The notes below the pieces were generated by a model. That model searched no databases, was not told where the DNA came from, and saw nothing but the letters and a program-made list of their open reading frames with translations. The translations under genes and the position numbers were made by a program. This document shows positions 50,701 to 55,202 of a stretch of 64,000 bases of DNA, piece by piece. Numbering within the stretch: the first letter of the stretch is position 1; each line of letters begins with the position of its first letter. The stretch comes from Chiridota heheva (lineage: Eukaryota > Echinodermata > Holothuroidea > Apodida > Chiridotidae), in NCBI GenBank assembly GCA_020152595.1, contig JAIGNY010000711.1, positions 124,001-188,000 of the forward strand, in the 5' to 3' direction.

Positions 50701-53700
50701 CTGACATACTTGAATGCTCTAAAACATTACATTCTTTGTTGGACTGCATAAAGCCAGAAAAACTCTCTGAAAGAACCAACTGAATCAGCAGAAAAGAGAA
50801 TAAATGTAAAGTAATAAGGATGGACCATTTTTAAACCTCTGAAACATCTCCACTCTACCCCCTTTCACATGAATGATTTTCACGTGAGTGTTTTCCACCA
50901 CACACACACACACACACACGCACACACACACACACACCCAAGAATATGATACCAAGGATGTTTCTATTCTTAGGGCAGCCAACGTCAAGTGACCTTAGGC
51001 AGAAAAAGATGGCAATGTTTCTTCTTCTATAACATAACAATAGTGCTCCCATTTTCCAGTTAATTGAATGATGTTTTTGTGTGTAGATTGTAATATATCA
51101 GATTTTTTTTTTTTAGGTTTGATATGTTTTGTTACAGAAGTTTGTTATACCATAGAGCTATCTCAGTCAATAGCTCCATGGTTATACAAGCAGAGAGAGT
51201 TAGTGAAATATATGTGATTGGAGGAGTGTTATTTTTAAGCTATGTTTGGAATTGTTATTTCTTTTAATTTGCCTTTAATGTTAGATACAGAGGACAGGAC
51301 CAGTTTGTGTAAAGGCTTAATATTGATATCAAATCACACTTACTAAAGTTCATATATTAAAGGGATATTGAAAGGTATAGCAACAACATGGGGGTGAAGT
51401 GACAATGGCGTAGCTATAGGCGTGGAGGGGGAAGTATTTTCCCCTGTTGGCCTTTTTCCTTCTCATAACTGAAACTTGTGCAGATTGTCATTTGCAAAAT
51501 AGAAACTCAGTATTTTTTGGTAATCCGATGAAAGCATAGGTAATTGTCGAGTATAGTTTAATACAACCCATCTTGGCAGCTTGGGAAAAATGAGTACAAC
51601 ATCTGCAAAAACCAAATTTCATAATTAAGTTTGTTTGCCACCACCCATGCCCCCGCCCCCTTCCTCCACCAGCCCCCTGCAATATTTTCTTCTAGCTGCG
51701 CGACTGTGGGTTTAAACATACAACAAATTTGAAGGATTCCAAAATAACTTTTGAACTTATAAGTACCTAAAAAACTGACCATTGATAATCCTATTCATTC
51801 AATTTCTGAGAAAACAAATAAAAGGAATACATCATAGTTTTTATTTTGATCCTTTCATACATATACACAGCAGTCCTAAAATTCAAACATAGGTTTTTCT
51901 GAATTATAACTTGTTAAGTCTCATTCAGTAAGTGTAGTGCTAAAAAATAACTGTTCTCTGTTCCGAGTAAAACACAGCCTATACCTATATACCTTCTATT
52001 TACATTTAGGTTTTTTTCTCTCACAAATTTCAGTAGAGGATATGATGGGGGTGAGATATTATTGGGGTGGTTTCGTTTTGGGACCCCTCCCTCCCACACA
52101 GCACAAGCACATCAGTTTGTCAGAAGGCTTGAATAACTTTTGAATGGGCCAGATGATGGCAGAAATTACTTCGGTAGACAATGAATCAAGTAGTGCCACC
52201 AGGTTGTAGGTGGGAAGGGGAAAGAGGGAAGGGGGGGGGGGTATGAGAGAGATCCTACGTTGTAATTTTGTTATATGAAAAATAATAGTAAAAAATTGTT
52301 ATTTTTACTTTGCTCGCCCGGTCTCTCATGTAAAATAAGCTGTCACTAACTAGTGACAGAGCTACAATTTTGGAAAAGCTGGTTGGTTTTTTTCAGAAAA
52401 TGAATTTTGTTTTCATAAAAACAAGTAAGTTTGTTGTAAGTTTTGGTAAAAGTTGGCCAGATTTTGTCTAATTTTGGAGTGGATCTTGCCCAACCATCAA
52501 ATTTTCAAAGCAACTGACAAAATAAATGAATTAGCCACTACTAATTTGGTATATTTTCAGAAATATTTTTATAGTTGGAAACCTTTTTGATATCAGTTAT
52601 TAGAAATAAATAAAAGAAAAACAAAAGATTTTGAACTATATAATTGGACCAATACTATCGTCACAGTACACAGTCCTACAGTATCATGTCGCACAGTACA
52701 ATTTGTACCGAACTAAATAGTTCTGCAAATGAGAGGAATATATGCCTTTAACAACAGTATACAGAGAGGCATTGTCAACAAGTATCATCTGTGTTTCATT
52801 ATTAAACAAGGCGTGTTGCCTCAAAACTGATTTCTAATGCCAGTGCAGCAACCGTTATATGTTGCCAAGGTGATATATTTTAAATATATGTACATGGAAA
52901 CCTTTTTTCAGACTCTTAAAATGTTCAATTTTGAGCATATTATTCACTATCTTTACAACATGGTTGTAATTTTTCAGGTATGACAAAACAAAGTGACTGG
53001 ACTTTTTCAACATATGTTATAACGTTATTGACAGGAACAAAAGCTTAACAGTCAGTGGCGCCGGCATGGGGGCACATGCGCCCCCCCCCCCCACCCATGT
53101 CCGAAATGCCTAAAACTGATTTGGTCTAAAACGGCTTATTTTTTTAATAGAAGGGGGTAGTCTGTATCATTGTAAAATGATATGCTGCTATATTGGACCG
53201 TACCATATGTTGATTGAGGTGCAAATTTGGTACTTATAAAACCCAAGAATCAAAATCCAAATATCTTTGGATCCACGGGAAGCCGTATGCTACAATTGTC
53301 GACAGTCAAATCGCAGTCCGAATCCCATCCCGTGAAATGAACATAGTACAATTCTGAATCCAACGAAATATCCACAACTACGTCTTCTTCCCATCGACAA
53401 ATTTCGTCGATGGCATAGACTTTCATTCCAATAGAAATATCCATCACTTTTCCGGCTGGTTAAAGTTGATCTTGTTCTAAATTGTGCTTGTGCTACGCAA
53501 TTATTTGTTAAAATTTCCTCAGAAAATCATTTCTGCCAATAAGTTCAAACACAAAAAGTAATAAAGTCTCTCTTAGTTGAAGCTCCCACATGCCAATGAT
53601 ATGTAGGTAAGCCCTACGTACACATTTGCGATCACAGGAAGTTCTAAAAGTTAAGCCGCATCGCACCTCTTTCAGGGAAAGTGAATGCTAGTCATACGCA

Positions 53701-54098
53701 ATAAAAAAAAAAAAGAGCTTGTTGATTGCACAAGAAATTACACAATTTTATTTTGATCGTATGGATTAAACTCCATGATGTATTTTAATCTTTTTCTTCG
53801 TATTTTCAAAAGAAAATGTAATTAACTAACATAAAAAAAAAAACACAAATTTATTTCTCAAACTCACGAATTGCTTACATTATACCATGGAGAGGATTTC
53901 TTGCTCTTCTTATTAGAGCTGGGTGATTTCTCAGATTTGGGTGTGACTGCCACAATGCCCCCTTTGTCTGCTTGACTCGTCTGTTGGTCCCCTGCACCAT
54001 CGGTGGACGTTCCGGGTTTCTCATTATCCTTTATGATGGGTGTCACTTTTATTTCAGGCTCCCCTTTTACGTCAATGCTTGGTGCTATTTCATTTGAG
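2612..54098 (-). CDS. GRAMD1: GRAMD1/Aster-type sterol-transfer protein, 15 exons, 5' end missing
   Basis: Fifteen minus-strand exons join without a frame break into about 642 codons ending in TGA. Human family members are about 660-740 residues, so only the N-terminus is missing. Approximate positions in the joined product: Ser/Lys-rich linker 1-77; GRAM domain 78-196, with FIPNAIQVSTETEK and SRDKSF; acidic linker 200-300, opening with HYGKDLGL; VASt/ASTER domain 300-480, with the signatures GVPYCDYFFV and SPMTFIKGYIEKS; polylysine segment; hydrophobic helix around 514-531; helical tail to 642. In this family the GRAM domain senses phosphatidylserine and cholesterol at the plasma membrane, VASt carries sterol, and the helix anchors the protein in the ER. 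Function is inferred from the family. Introns are repeat-filled, spanning more than 51 kb. The homology call is strong; assignment to paralogue A, B or C is not possible. Confidence 0.9.
2759..4132. other. intron between exons 14 and 15
   Basis: AT-rich with an A-rich segment. A plus frame at 3,421-3,846 has no recognised motif and is judged fortuitous. Confidence 0.55.
4133..4253 (-). CDS. GRAMD1: GRAMD1 visible exon 14: C-terminal helical region
   Basis: 121 nt, acceptor gattgcag and donor CAG|GTACCC, phase 2 to 0. It encodes ALPDVDKEWVVLLHQQQQYH then KKWRDILDVCIQLIKQ, an amphipathic helical pair. GRAMD1 proteins have a comparable Gln-rich helix after the TM segment; similarity is moderate. 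Confidence 0.83.
4472..4728. mobile_element. 257-bp MITE sharing the large element's ends
   Basis: Left end cactaagcatagcagggat...gttatacttaccttcc and right end ggaaggtaagtataac...cccgctacgcttagcgg are inverted copies of about 55 bp. The next inverted end (ttataccttaccttcc) starts about 14 bp away at 4,742. Its interior from about 4,540 to 4,635 matches the right arm of the large element in reverse orientation (12,340-12,440). Confidence 0.6.
4860..6850. other. CpG-rich unique part of the large element, no recognised gene
   Basis: Several overlapping minus-strand frames of 66-135 codons occur (5,086-5,493; 5,495-5,821; 6,024-6,368; 6,332-6,550) and a plus frame at 6,550-6,837. None shows a motif I recognise. 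Frames overlap in different phases, as expected from low stop density in GC-rich DNA, although a heavily decayed coding region cannot be excluded. Confidence 0.5.
7627..8490. repeat. degenerate ~160-bp tandem array
   Basis: The anchor ttcaccacggagc and variants occur at 7,627, 7,774, 7,937, 8,095, 8,266 and 8,477. Each is followed at similar distances by ctggtggctacgtggggg-like, gtactcagtacgtg-like and gagccgttatgg-like blocks. Spacings are 147, 163, 158, 171 and 211 bp. No coding frame spans it. Confidence 0.7.
8795..10880. repeat. higher-order repeat block with ccgtacgg-type short motifs
   Basis: A block starting agaaaatagctctcgtgatg recurs at about 8,801, 9,067, 9,735, 9,966 and 10,326. 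A second block, gcgtttacacgcgacgcatc, recurs at 8,883, 9,563 and 10,143. Between them are runs of ggagccgtacggacccgt-like sequence, densest at 10,450-10,740. Order of blocks is partly conserved, indicating repeated segmental duplication. Confidence 0.7.
12111..12450. repeat. perfect 170-bp tandem duplication in the large element's right arm
   Basis: Two copies start at 12,111 and 12,281 with aaaggtcagattgataaaag. By reading they are identical for about 166 bases and diverge only at the last four. Identity suggests a recent duplication. Confidence 0.85.
12880..12985 (-). CDS. GRAMD1: GRAMD1 visible exon 13: transmembrane helix and start of C-tail
   Basis: Donor AA|GTAAGT. The reading frame shows ALLLFNVFLFLQLRNLQ then SPFSMPELVEKIK, the family single TM helix and following region. 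The phase-compatible acceptor is ctcttag (end 12,985), giving SIVITLLLFNVFLFLQL across the junction. A stronger-looking acceptor, cttctcag (end 12,993), would need an extra unseen exon. The 5' boundary is therefore less certain than the exon. Confidence 0.78.
13080..13605. mobile_element. MITE family A copy
   Basis: The left end (gtggtcaagcaagcttatct, then atggtgaagaaag) and right end (ctttcttcaccactttactt, then tcctctttcatgaacttgct) are inverted repeats. The interior shares ggtaaaatataattaccctt and gttttt-aagccacaaaat blocks with the 31.6 and 61.7 kb copies. No coding capacity. Confidence 0.75.
13640..14165. mobile_element. MITE family B copy
   Basis: Left end ggtacaggtagagattctac and right end gtttctacctgtccacagat are inverted. 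Shared interior blocks are atggaaatctgctgcttaat and ttttcatggttcataacata. The same family recurs in most introns. Confidence 0.6.
14443..14690 (+). mobile_element. tRNA-derived SINE
   Basis: A-box-like gtgactcagtggttaagga and B-box ggttcgattccc lie at tRNA spacing (14,453-14,510). They are followed by the conserved central block (aagcaagatactttac, ctcagctgtaaaatgag) seen in many marine-invertebrate SINEs. Pol III promoted; dependent on LINE machinery. Confidence 0.75.
14860..15120. mobile_element. probable SINE fragment or tRNA-like repeat
   Basis: Contains ctcagctgtgcgatgagtac and a B-box-like gggttcaatcctgg, followed by a CpG-containing stretch (ttgtactatcataaccgaat). The A-box is not convincing. 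Probably an old SINE body. Confidence 0.35.
15411..15870. repeat. 21-bp minisatellite
   Basis: Consensus ccccttcaacagtccccaat plus g, about 21 copies. The unit is a multiple of three, so frames stay open on both strands (PSTVPNA and LGTVEGA heptads); there is no other sign of a gene. Confidence 0.92.
15880..17380. other. AT-rich intron, nothing recognised
   Basis: Lies between exons 12 and 13. Only short simple-sequence runs and a family B-like fragment near 17,200-17,310 are visible. Confidence 0.6.
17385..17712 (-). mobile_element. second type of tRNA-derived SINE
   Basis: The tRNA-like head at 17,640-17,710 (minus) reads agcttaattggtagagcag and, downstream, ggttgttggttcgttttcc. The 3' end near 17,390-17,440 has gcactatataaaactaaag and an (ATT)-rich tail. 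The body differs from the other SINEs and shares only the tail style. Confidence 0.65.
18187..19110 (+). mobile_element. piggyBac-like remnant
   Basis: Left end TTAA then cccattggggactgc; the right end near 19,108 is the inverse (cagtccccactg). The plus strand at 18,409-18,515 reads EEAFASNFVDRDSDDEGFRG before a stop. A TTAA-adjacent CCC end with an acidic SDxE start is the piggyBac pattern, but the transposase core is absent and the right TTAA is not seen. Confidence 0.45.
19694..20065 (+). mobile_element. short TIR element with a decayed THAP domain
   Basis: The ends are inverted repeats: taactaagtggggcaaa at 19,694 and its imperfect complement tttgccccacctagtta ending at 20,065. Both are flanked by the 5-mer ctgca, a possible target duplication. 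Inside, the plus strand reads MVNKTC near 19,831 and, in a later frame, NPEECHKWIKTCGRPHEHVN. This resembles THAP starts (MVNKC) and the NPxxxxxWIxA segment. Stops and frameshifts break it. No transposase core is present. Confidence 0.55.
20132..20278 (-). CDS. GRAMD1: GRAMD1 visible exon 12: polylysine segment into the TM helix
   Basis: 147 nt, acceptor cattccag and donor A|GTAAGT, phase 1 to 1. It encodes a helix end (KHIRTYLEG), a basic run (TQKKKKKKSRKKEP), an acidic spacer and SKSIVI at the start of a hydrophobic stretch. The basic run would lie on the cytosolic side of the ER anchor. Confidence 0.85.
20325..20790 (-). mobile_element. 3' end of an L1/Tx1-like LINE with A-rich tail
   Basis: Minus-strand pieces read EHIFWSCDCVNNFWNAVAGT (about 20,720-20,790), then NSLIFHAKYFIFLWKSRN with PSLPAFCNCINFNLDLENHI (20,454-20,693). 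The HxFWxCxxVxxFW motif followed by AKYxIxxxK..xPSxxxF is the C-terminus of L1/Tx1-type ORF2. A frame shift separates the two. The downstream tail is (AATAAAAT)-like at 20,325-20,350. Confidence 0.65.
21536..21830. mobile_element. MITE with taataagcgccc ends
   Basis: gaccgtattcaacgtaataa then gcgccctgg at the left and gggtgcttaatacggtata at the right are inverted. A related end (cttattacagcatgggcgtt) occurs at 33,824. Confidence 0.6.
21913..22282. mobile_element. MITE family C copy
   Basis: Ends atagatcttttcaaaccaa and gatttgaaaaggtctatg are inverted. The interior has tacacttggtcccacacc and cgattggtccattatgg, both also in the 42.9 kb copy. Confidence 0.65.
22381..22484 (-). CDS. GRAMD1: GRAMD1 visible exon 11: end of VASt domain
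   Basis: 104 nt, acceptor tttttgtcag and donor G|GTGAGT, phase 2 to 1. It encodes ILMKIQYVKSPMTFIKGYIE then KSVESGIKLNKSII. This matches the final VASt strand and helix (IRYxKQPxGxVKxFIEKxxxSGIxD). Confidence 0.92.
22665..23125. mobile_element. MITE family A copy with internal divergence
   Basis: Left end gttcagtggtcaagcaagtc, right end gatgaacttgcttgccactg, with family-type inner blocks aataaaatggtagagg and tttcaccatgtttg. The middle differs from other copies and contains a g-run (22,993-23,001). It lies between exons 10 and 11. Confidence 0.65.
23206..23351 (-). CDS. GRAMD1: GRAMD1 visible exon 10: central VASt domain
   Basis: 146 nt, acceptor ccctttactcag and donor AG|GTGAGC, phase 0 to 2. 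It encodes WNKPGRQYMVTTEVYNKGVP then YCDYFFVKL. The TEVxxxGVPYxDxFxV block is diagnostic of VASt. A second AG 15 nt downstream would remove five residues in frame; the upstream one has the better pyrimidine tract. Confidence 0.88.
23400..24000. mobile_element. MITE family B copy containing a long palindrome
   Basis: Left ttaaaggtatatggattggt and right gttgctacctgatccataaa are the family ends. The interior has gaaaatcaccagaatgtatt and gctattttcatggtttataa. A long inverted repeat occupies 23,441-23,612. Confidence 0.6.
23441..23612. repeat. long inverted repeat (hairpin)
   Basis: aattctgaacagaagagtct and tgtcacatgtcaaagttgtg on the left pair with caaactttgacatgtgacat and agattcttctgttcagaatt on the right. 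A second, tighter palindrome (gtgacgtatgaaagagattt against catacgtcac) sits in the left arm. Arms are about 60-80 bp. Confidence 0.8.
24236..24707. repeat. 53-bp tandem array, about 9 copies
   Basis: The unit starts gattgttctttacaggtgtt and ends gttcaacatagat. One copy is shortened near 24,570. It ends 28 bp before the donor side of GRAMD1 exon 9. Confidence 0.92.
24736..24854 (-). CDS. GRAMD1: GRAMD1 visible exon 9: VASt strands
   Basis: 119 nt, acceptor gcgttgcag and donor TAT|GTAAGT, phase 1 to 0. It encodes DEDQRSRRFNHNIQVSTGFG then SKTCNVEEKY. This corresponds to the family segment RTLxYTxPLxNPLGPKxxxVxExQ. A nearer AG (ttttgtag) would shift to a frame with no VASt similarity, so the farther acceptor was chosen. 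Confidence 0.82.
25156..25739. mobile_element. MITE family D copy
   Basis: Ends tttaaaggagacattaagt and actttatgtctcctttaaa form near-perfect inverted repeats, about 584 bp apart. Interior includes gctgccattttgttc and caaaatggcagcatc. Reading frames inside are short and not coding-like. Confidence 0.75.
26130..26735. mobile_element. MITE family B remnants
   Basis: Blocks ttttgattgagagtataata (26,208) and ctattttcatggtttatagc (26,689) match family B interiors, with outer ends degraded. Between them, 26,350-26,540 is AT-rich with no recognised gene. Confidence 0.4.
26950..27950 (-). pseudogene. RNase H domain remnant of the 26.8-31.6 kb retrotransposon
   Basis: Frame-shifted pieces match the more intact copy at 43.8-44.8 kb: the IYTDGS block lies near 27,750 and the GYPAMLVSL-type out-of-frame helix near 27,430. 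A C-terminal piece (FFQKNPPDEIISFLHHASLY) lies at 26,955-27,020. It would remove RNA from the cDNA hybrid if active. Multiple frame breaks show decay. Confidence 0.75.
28134..30000 (-). pseudogene. non-LTR reverse transcriptase remnant with broken catalytic motifs
   Basis: At 29,940-29,995 the frame shows WKVTADLCGSDHYPL, the last part of an APE endonuclease. Most of the endonuclease is absent. RT follows with GPDNIPYQFLKHL, then FCKIMERIINQRLNWFLE and LSPHQSGVRKCCNTLDQ. Motif A reads FNLEEAFDTT where an Asp is expected before LEEAFD, and motif C reads YVDN instead of (F/Y)xDD. Both catalytic positions are changed to Asn. At least four frame shifts separate the blocks. Confidence 0.8.
30110..31057 (-). 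pseudogene. gag-like ORF1 with three zinc knuckles, in-frame amber
   Basis: The C-terminal half has CPKCQRYGHGKNSC and CGNCGALDHDRTSC (both C-x2-C-x4-H-x4-C), then CTNCDSTHP with a more distant final C. This three-knuckle layout is typical of I/Jockey gag. A TAG at 30,539-30,541 interrupts the frame, which then continues with QEKQITKLKTLNPNITYPDA, the usual EKEIxxIKxxxxISxPEA-like segment. A Pro/Thr/Asn-rich low-complexity tail follows. Such proteins bind element RNA. Confidence 0.8.
31594..32160. mobile_element. MITE family A, main copy, split by the retrotransposon
   Basis: TIR ends are tcttatatgaaagaggactt (from 31,596) and its inverse, aagtcctctttcatataag (about 32,102-32,122). Next inward come aacaaaatggtgaag and its inverse cttcactattttgtctc. 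The missing outer left end (gttcaggggtcaagcaagtt) lies at 26,743-26,762, before the retrotransposon. Non-coding. Confidence 0.75.
32290..32430 (-). CDS. GRAMD1: GRAMD1 visible exon 8: start of VASt domain
   Basis: 141 nt, acceptor ccattcag and donor G|GTAAGG, phase 1 to 1. It encodes SMLDATYSITVDHLYNSLLD followed by the segment DSIYTKFLQLNGST. This matches the VASt start, where VDxLFxLLFTDS precedes a short helix. Confidence 0.87.
32735..33260. mobile_element. MITE family B copy
   Basis: Left actatggacatctaccaaat and right gttgcctctatatgtccata are inverted ends. The interior block gctgtaaattggtcaatttt is shared with the 23.9, 46.4 and 55.8 kb copies. Confidence 0.55.
33426..33543 (-). CDS. 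GRAMD1: GRAMD1 visible exon 7: acidic linker
   Basis: 118 nt, acceptor ttctctgtag and donor G|GTATGC, phase 0 to 1. It encodes DDVEDDDDESASEPDPGDYQ followed by a Thr/Ser-rich stretch. No fold is expected; it bridges GRAM and VASt. Assignment rests on position, phase and splice sites more than on sequence. Confidence 0.8.
33987..34178 (-). CDS. GRAMD1: GRAMD1 visible exon 6: post-GRAM linker
   Basis: 64 codons, acceptor cctcaaag and donor AAG|GTGAGG, phase 0 to 0. It begins TMKPAEYWKWIHKHYGKDLG and continues LDDDDLPDDYVQP, the family YGxELGLxSDDEDYxxP motif. The rest is an acidic, Gln/Ser-rich disordered linker. Confidence 0.9.
35371..35451 (-). CDS. GRAMD1: GRAMD1 visible exon 5: end of GRAM domain
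   Basis: 27 codons, phase 0 to 0, donor CAA|GTAAGT. It encodes YFFASFMSRDKSFLLLF and then the helix IWQNALLDQ, the last GRAM strand and C-terminal helix. Its 3' splice site and the first about 40 coding bases are copied four more times upstream in a 64-bp tandem array. Only the copy nearest the intact exon keeps the frame. Confidence 0.93.
35409..35740. repeat. 64-bp tandem array copying an exon's 3' splice site
   Basis: Five units, exon-start bases at 35,451, 35,515, 35,579, 35,643 and 35,707. Read on the minus strand, each has a pyrimidine tract (ccctctctgccttacag), then codons for YFFASFMSRDKSF. Only the first is followed by the rest of exon 5. Confidence 0.95.
35760..38990. other. intron between exons 4 and 5, mostly unassigned
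   Basis: A paired block aaaccggttctaaccggaaa (36,030) and gaccggttttagttacaaaa with aaccggtacaccg (38,377) suggests the two ends of an inverted element of about 2.4 kb. No gene recognised inside. Confidence 0.45.
39000..39292 (-). mobile_element. tRNA-derived SINE, reverse orientation
   Basis: Reverse complement shows A-box gtgtagtggttaaggagtc and B-box gggttcgattcctg near 39,225-39,290. The central block gagcaagacactttact and ctcagctgtaaaatgagtacc follows, with a 3' body related to the 14.4 kb copy. Confidence 0.78.
39323..39440 (-). mobile_element. retrotransposon tail joined to a TTAA element end
   Basis: About 110 bp repeats the 40,134-40,230 segment: tatgcatg, a TTTG-rich tail, gaaggcttaa, then cccttactctaccgcgcgg and a cattttcaaac block. 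No retrotransposon body is present. It may be a partial duplication of the 40.1 kb junction. Confidence 0.55.
39512..39607 (-). CDS. GRAMD1: GRAMD1 visible exon 4: GRAM domain
   Basis: Acceptor cttcattag and donor AAG|GTTTGT bound exactly 32 codons, phase 0 to 0. It encodes LTVPIKDLTAITKERTIRF then IPNAIQVSTETEK, close to the family KDVxxxxKEKTA...IPNAIQ...TESEK block. The donor is slightly non-standard (GTTTGT). Confidence 0.92.
39745..39900. mobile_element. MITE family A, one end only
   Basis: ggataagttcagaggtcaag then tgagttcatcttatatcaaa and caataaggtgaagaatta match the family A end. No inverted partner was found within about 600 bp. Confidence 0.5.
40144..41678 (-). mobile_element. truncated copy of the same retrotransposon interrupted by other sequence
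   Basis: Flanked by tgtatgcatg at 40,134-40,143 and 41,679-41,688, a perfect 10-bp direct repeat. The TTTG tail is at 40,144-40,160 and the RNase H C-terminal part at 41,210-41,670. Between them lies about 1 kb unrelated to the retrotransposon, starting at TTAA with cccttactctaccacgc. The simplest reading is an insertion of a TTAA-targeting element into the retrotransposon tail, later rearranged. Confidence 0.65.
42092..42507. mobile_element. short MITE with tgtgtctagc ends
   Basis: Starts ccagtggtgtgtctagcg and ends agcttgacacacccctga, inverted. The interior is AT-rich after a g-run. Confidence 0.6.
42725..42828 (-). CDS. GRAMD1: GRAMD1 visible exon 3: GRAM core strands
   Basis: Acceptor cgtcttag, donor ATT|GTAAGT, 104 nt, phase 1 to 0. 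It encodes DYSCAIQKDILVHGRMYI followed by SWLCFYANIFKWET. These strands are the most conserved part of GRAMD1 GRAM domains. The split D codon is completed from exon 2, supporting the splice choice. Confidence 0.92.
42885..43232. mobile_element. MITE family C copy
   Basis: Ends gctatttcaaaccgtg and gatttgaaaggtctatt. Interior tacacttggtcccatactg and tgattggtccataatg align with the 21.9 kb copy. It starts just upstream of GRAMD1 exon 3. Confidence 0.6.
43615..44846 (-). mobile_element. 5'-truncated copy of the same retrotransposon, RNase H frame open
   Basis: Bounded by an 8-bp direct repeat catagatg (43,607-43,614 and 44,847-44,854), starting with a TTTG tail on the plus strand. The minus frame is open from about 44,850 to 43,828 and includes IYTDGSKEGNKTAAAAVIQD, FSAEAKAILLALNF, FVIFSDSKA and PSHVGIPGNDRADAAAK. 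The four acidic residues of RNase H (D, E, D, D) are all present. The open frame runs on into unrelated flanking DNA up to 45,075, which is fortuitous. It sits in the intron between exons 2 and 3. Confidence 0.85.
45421..45505 (-). CDS. GRAMD1: GRAMD1 visible exon 2: start of GRAM domain
   Basis: Acceptor ttttcag and donor G|GTAAGG flank 85 nt, phase 0 to 1. It encodes VLISNYKSKSDEFRKVF and then the ERLVA segment. This matches the family pattern in which an EDFRKLF-like helix and ERL precede the DYSCALQ strand. It joins exon 1 in phase 0. Confidence 0.88.
45552..46512. mobile_element. MITE family B copy with other repeats nested inside
   Basis: Left ttaaaggtctatggacaagt and right ttgccactatgcgtccatat are the family ends. 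Within it, 45,868-46,037 is an agtggcgtaacta-type MITE and 45,600-45,870 a separate non-coding insert. Confidence 0.5.
45868..46037. mobile_element. short MITE, agtggcgtaact type
   Basis: Starts gcagtggcgtaactaagag and ends ctagctaaaccactggg. The interior gtcctataaacgggccc and accataggga match the 61.4 kb copy. Confidence 0.6.
46785..47015 (+). pseudogene. THAP-domain fragment in a TIR element
   Basis: The product starts MPKSCCAIGCTSKHVPGNKK and continues KFSRFPSDPDRRSK, then CREYF. THAP zinc fingers use C-x2-4-C...C-x2-H with FPxDPxRRxxW. Here the central WxxxxxRxxW segment is missing and the expected final His is Tyr (CREYF instead of CxxHF), so the zinc site is broken. Flanks look like imperfect inverted repeats (about 46,650-46,705 against 47,175-47,225, sharing ccattttg and agggcagg-like blocks). 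THAP domains are found in P-element and Kolobok-type transposases, but no catalytic domain follows. Confidence 0.65.
48065..49070 (-). mobile_element. 5'-truncated copy of the same retrotransposon, frame-shifted RNase H
   Basis: Begins with a short TTTG tail near 48,073 and follows the 43.6 kb copy through FRIPSHVGIPGNDRVDAAAK (48,639-48,866) and SIFLAEAKAILLALNL (48,867-49,082), with frame shifts between blocks. Similarity to the other copies stops at about 49,065. No convincing target duplication was found. Confidence 0.78.
49157..49262. mobile_element. miniature TTAA-type element
   Basis: cccttactctaccagc and the inverse gtggtagagtaagg bound about 105 bp, followed by aattaa. The same terminal sequence follows TTAA at 39,366 and 40,171. 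Confidence 0.55.
49980..50520. repeat. satellite-like array, first block
   Basis: Repeats of about 150 bp carry gatatcatgtttataagctt, attaatattcatgacatcag and accaaaaacaa blocks. Ends with acacatgccagcatgacta, as does the 57 kb block. Confidence 0.75.
50520..53249. other. intron 1 segment, repeats but no gene
   Basis: Contains a (CA)n tract, a MITE-like pair (caatggcgtagctatagg at 51,403 and tagctgcgcgactgtgg near 51,710) and G/C-run-rich patches. No coding exon recognised. Confidence 0.5.
50899..50938. repeat. (CA)n microsatellite
   Basis: About 20 dinucleotide units with one cg interruption. Confidence 0.95.
53250..53447 (-). CDS. small Tudor-knot/chromo-barrel-like ORF
   Basis: 65 codons from ATG to TGA. 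The core reads GMKVYAIDEICRWEEDVVVD, then YYVHFTGWDSDCDLTV and SIRLP. The pattern (KVxAxD...W.eaxVvdi...yyVHFxGW...D..V...SiRL) is that of Tudor-knot/chromo-barrel domains as in MSL3, MRG15 and PHF20-like proteins, which read chromatin marks. The usual WD-W of GWxxRWDEW is altered (DCDLTV), so an aromatic-cage residue may be lost. It lies 431 bp downstream of visible exon 1, inside intron 1, on the same strand. It could be a retrogene fragment, part of another element, or a separate small gene. Confidence 0.42.
   Translation of the reverse strand: MMDISIGMKVYAIDEICRWEEDVVVDISLDSELYYVHFTGWDSDCDLTVDNCSIRLPVDPKIFGF
53879..54098 (-). CDS. GRAMD1: GRAMD1 visible exon 1: linker before GRAM
   Basis: Read on the minus strand, the exon follows an acceptor (gtatacag) and ends at AAT|GTAAGC, phase 0. 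Its first base completes a codon from an unseen upstream exon (phase 2). It encodes an acidic then Ser/Lys-rich linker ending KKSKKSSPWYN. A Ser/Lys run followed by WYN directly before the GRAM domain is typical of GRAMD1 proteins. The upstream exon was not recognised in 54.1-64 kb. Confidence 0.85.
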
Positions 54099-54671
54099 CT
54101 GTATACGATAAAAAGATTAAAGAAATTCAAGTTGCTTCATTGTGCTTTTAATGCAGAACTAATGACAAAAATCATGCATTTGTCATACCTCCCTGTAATT
54201 CCTTGGACCTGCACTTATACTGGGCACCAACACTATATGTTGGGACTTGTCCATTTTTTGCAACGCAAAGGGACGTGCATTCGTGCAACATTAGCTAAAT
54301 TACTTTAAAATCTATTGAAAACCATCATCACAACAGCAAAACTTTTCATTTATTCGGTTAAATATTGACCAGTTAACAGCTTTTTTAAATCTCAAGCACA
54401 GTTTGTATGCAAATTACAGGGCGACCTTGGTATTTTCTTTTGTAAACTCTTTGTTTTTTAAATGTCTATCATAATGTCAATGTCATTCATCAATGTAAGT
54501 CCCAGTATTCCACGGGAAGTGGAAAGCAGTATACACAACTTATTCATCGCACAGTAATTCTGCAAGCATTTATAGTTTGGAGTGGGATACCTGCCCAAAA
54601 ACTGTGTTGTGTCTTGCATAAAGGTCTATGGAAGAACAGACCTGGAAAATATATACGGTTCCGATGGTTTT

Positions 54672-55202
54672 AAACAAGGGCGTAGAAGCGGGGGGAGCTG
54701 GGGCTAAGCCCCCCCAGTCAAAAATGTGGGGGCAGAAGTATGATTCTGCCCCTAACTTTTCAGTGAAGTAAACCCCTTATTAGGCTCATTTGTACCCTCT
54801 GTGAAATATATAACACTTTTTGGCGCTTGTTCTGATTAATTATTCGATTATAATTTATAATACCTCGGTCTGATCCCGGGACTATGGAACAACAATTTTA
54901 GTTTTCCTAATTATAATCATTTGAAATGACCAGACTTGGCCGTAAAATGTAGCATTACATCGTATACACCGACGTAGCACCTCCGTATGTGTAACATACA
55001 GCATGTAGTTAGTACATGTACATGCAGGTGACAGGTCACTGCACTGCAAGCATGTTTGTACTGCCATGTACATCGTGTCTTATATTAACTTAATTGTCTT
55101 TTCTTCTTTGTAAAAAAAAAAAAACTTCCTTTCGTGGTGAATAAACTTTCAGCCTCTGCCCCAAAAAAAAAAAAAAAAATTGTTCCTACGCCTTTGGGTT
55201 AT
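54672..55202. mobile_element. MITE with gcgtag ends
   Basis: Starts aacaagggcgtagaagcgg and ends gttcctacgcctttggg, inverted. It contains two A-runs (55,112 and 55,162) and no coding frame. Confidence 0.5.
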
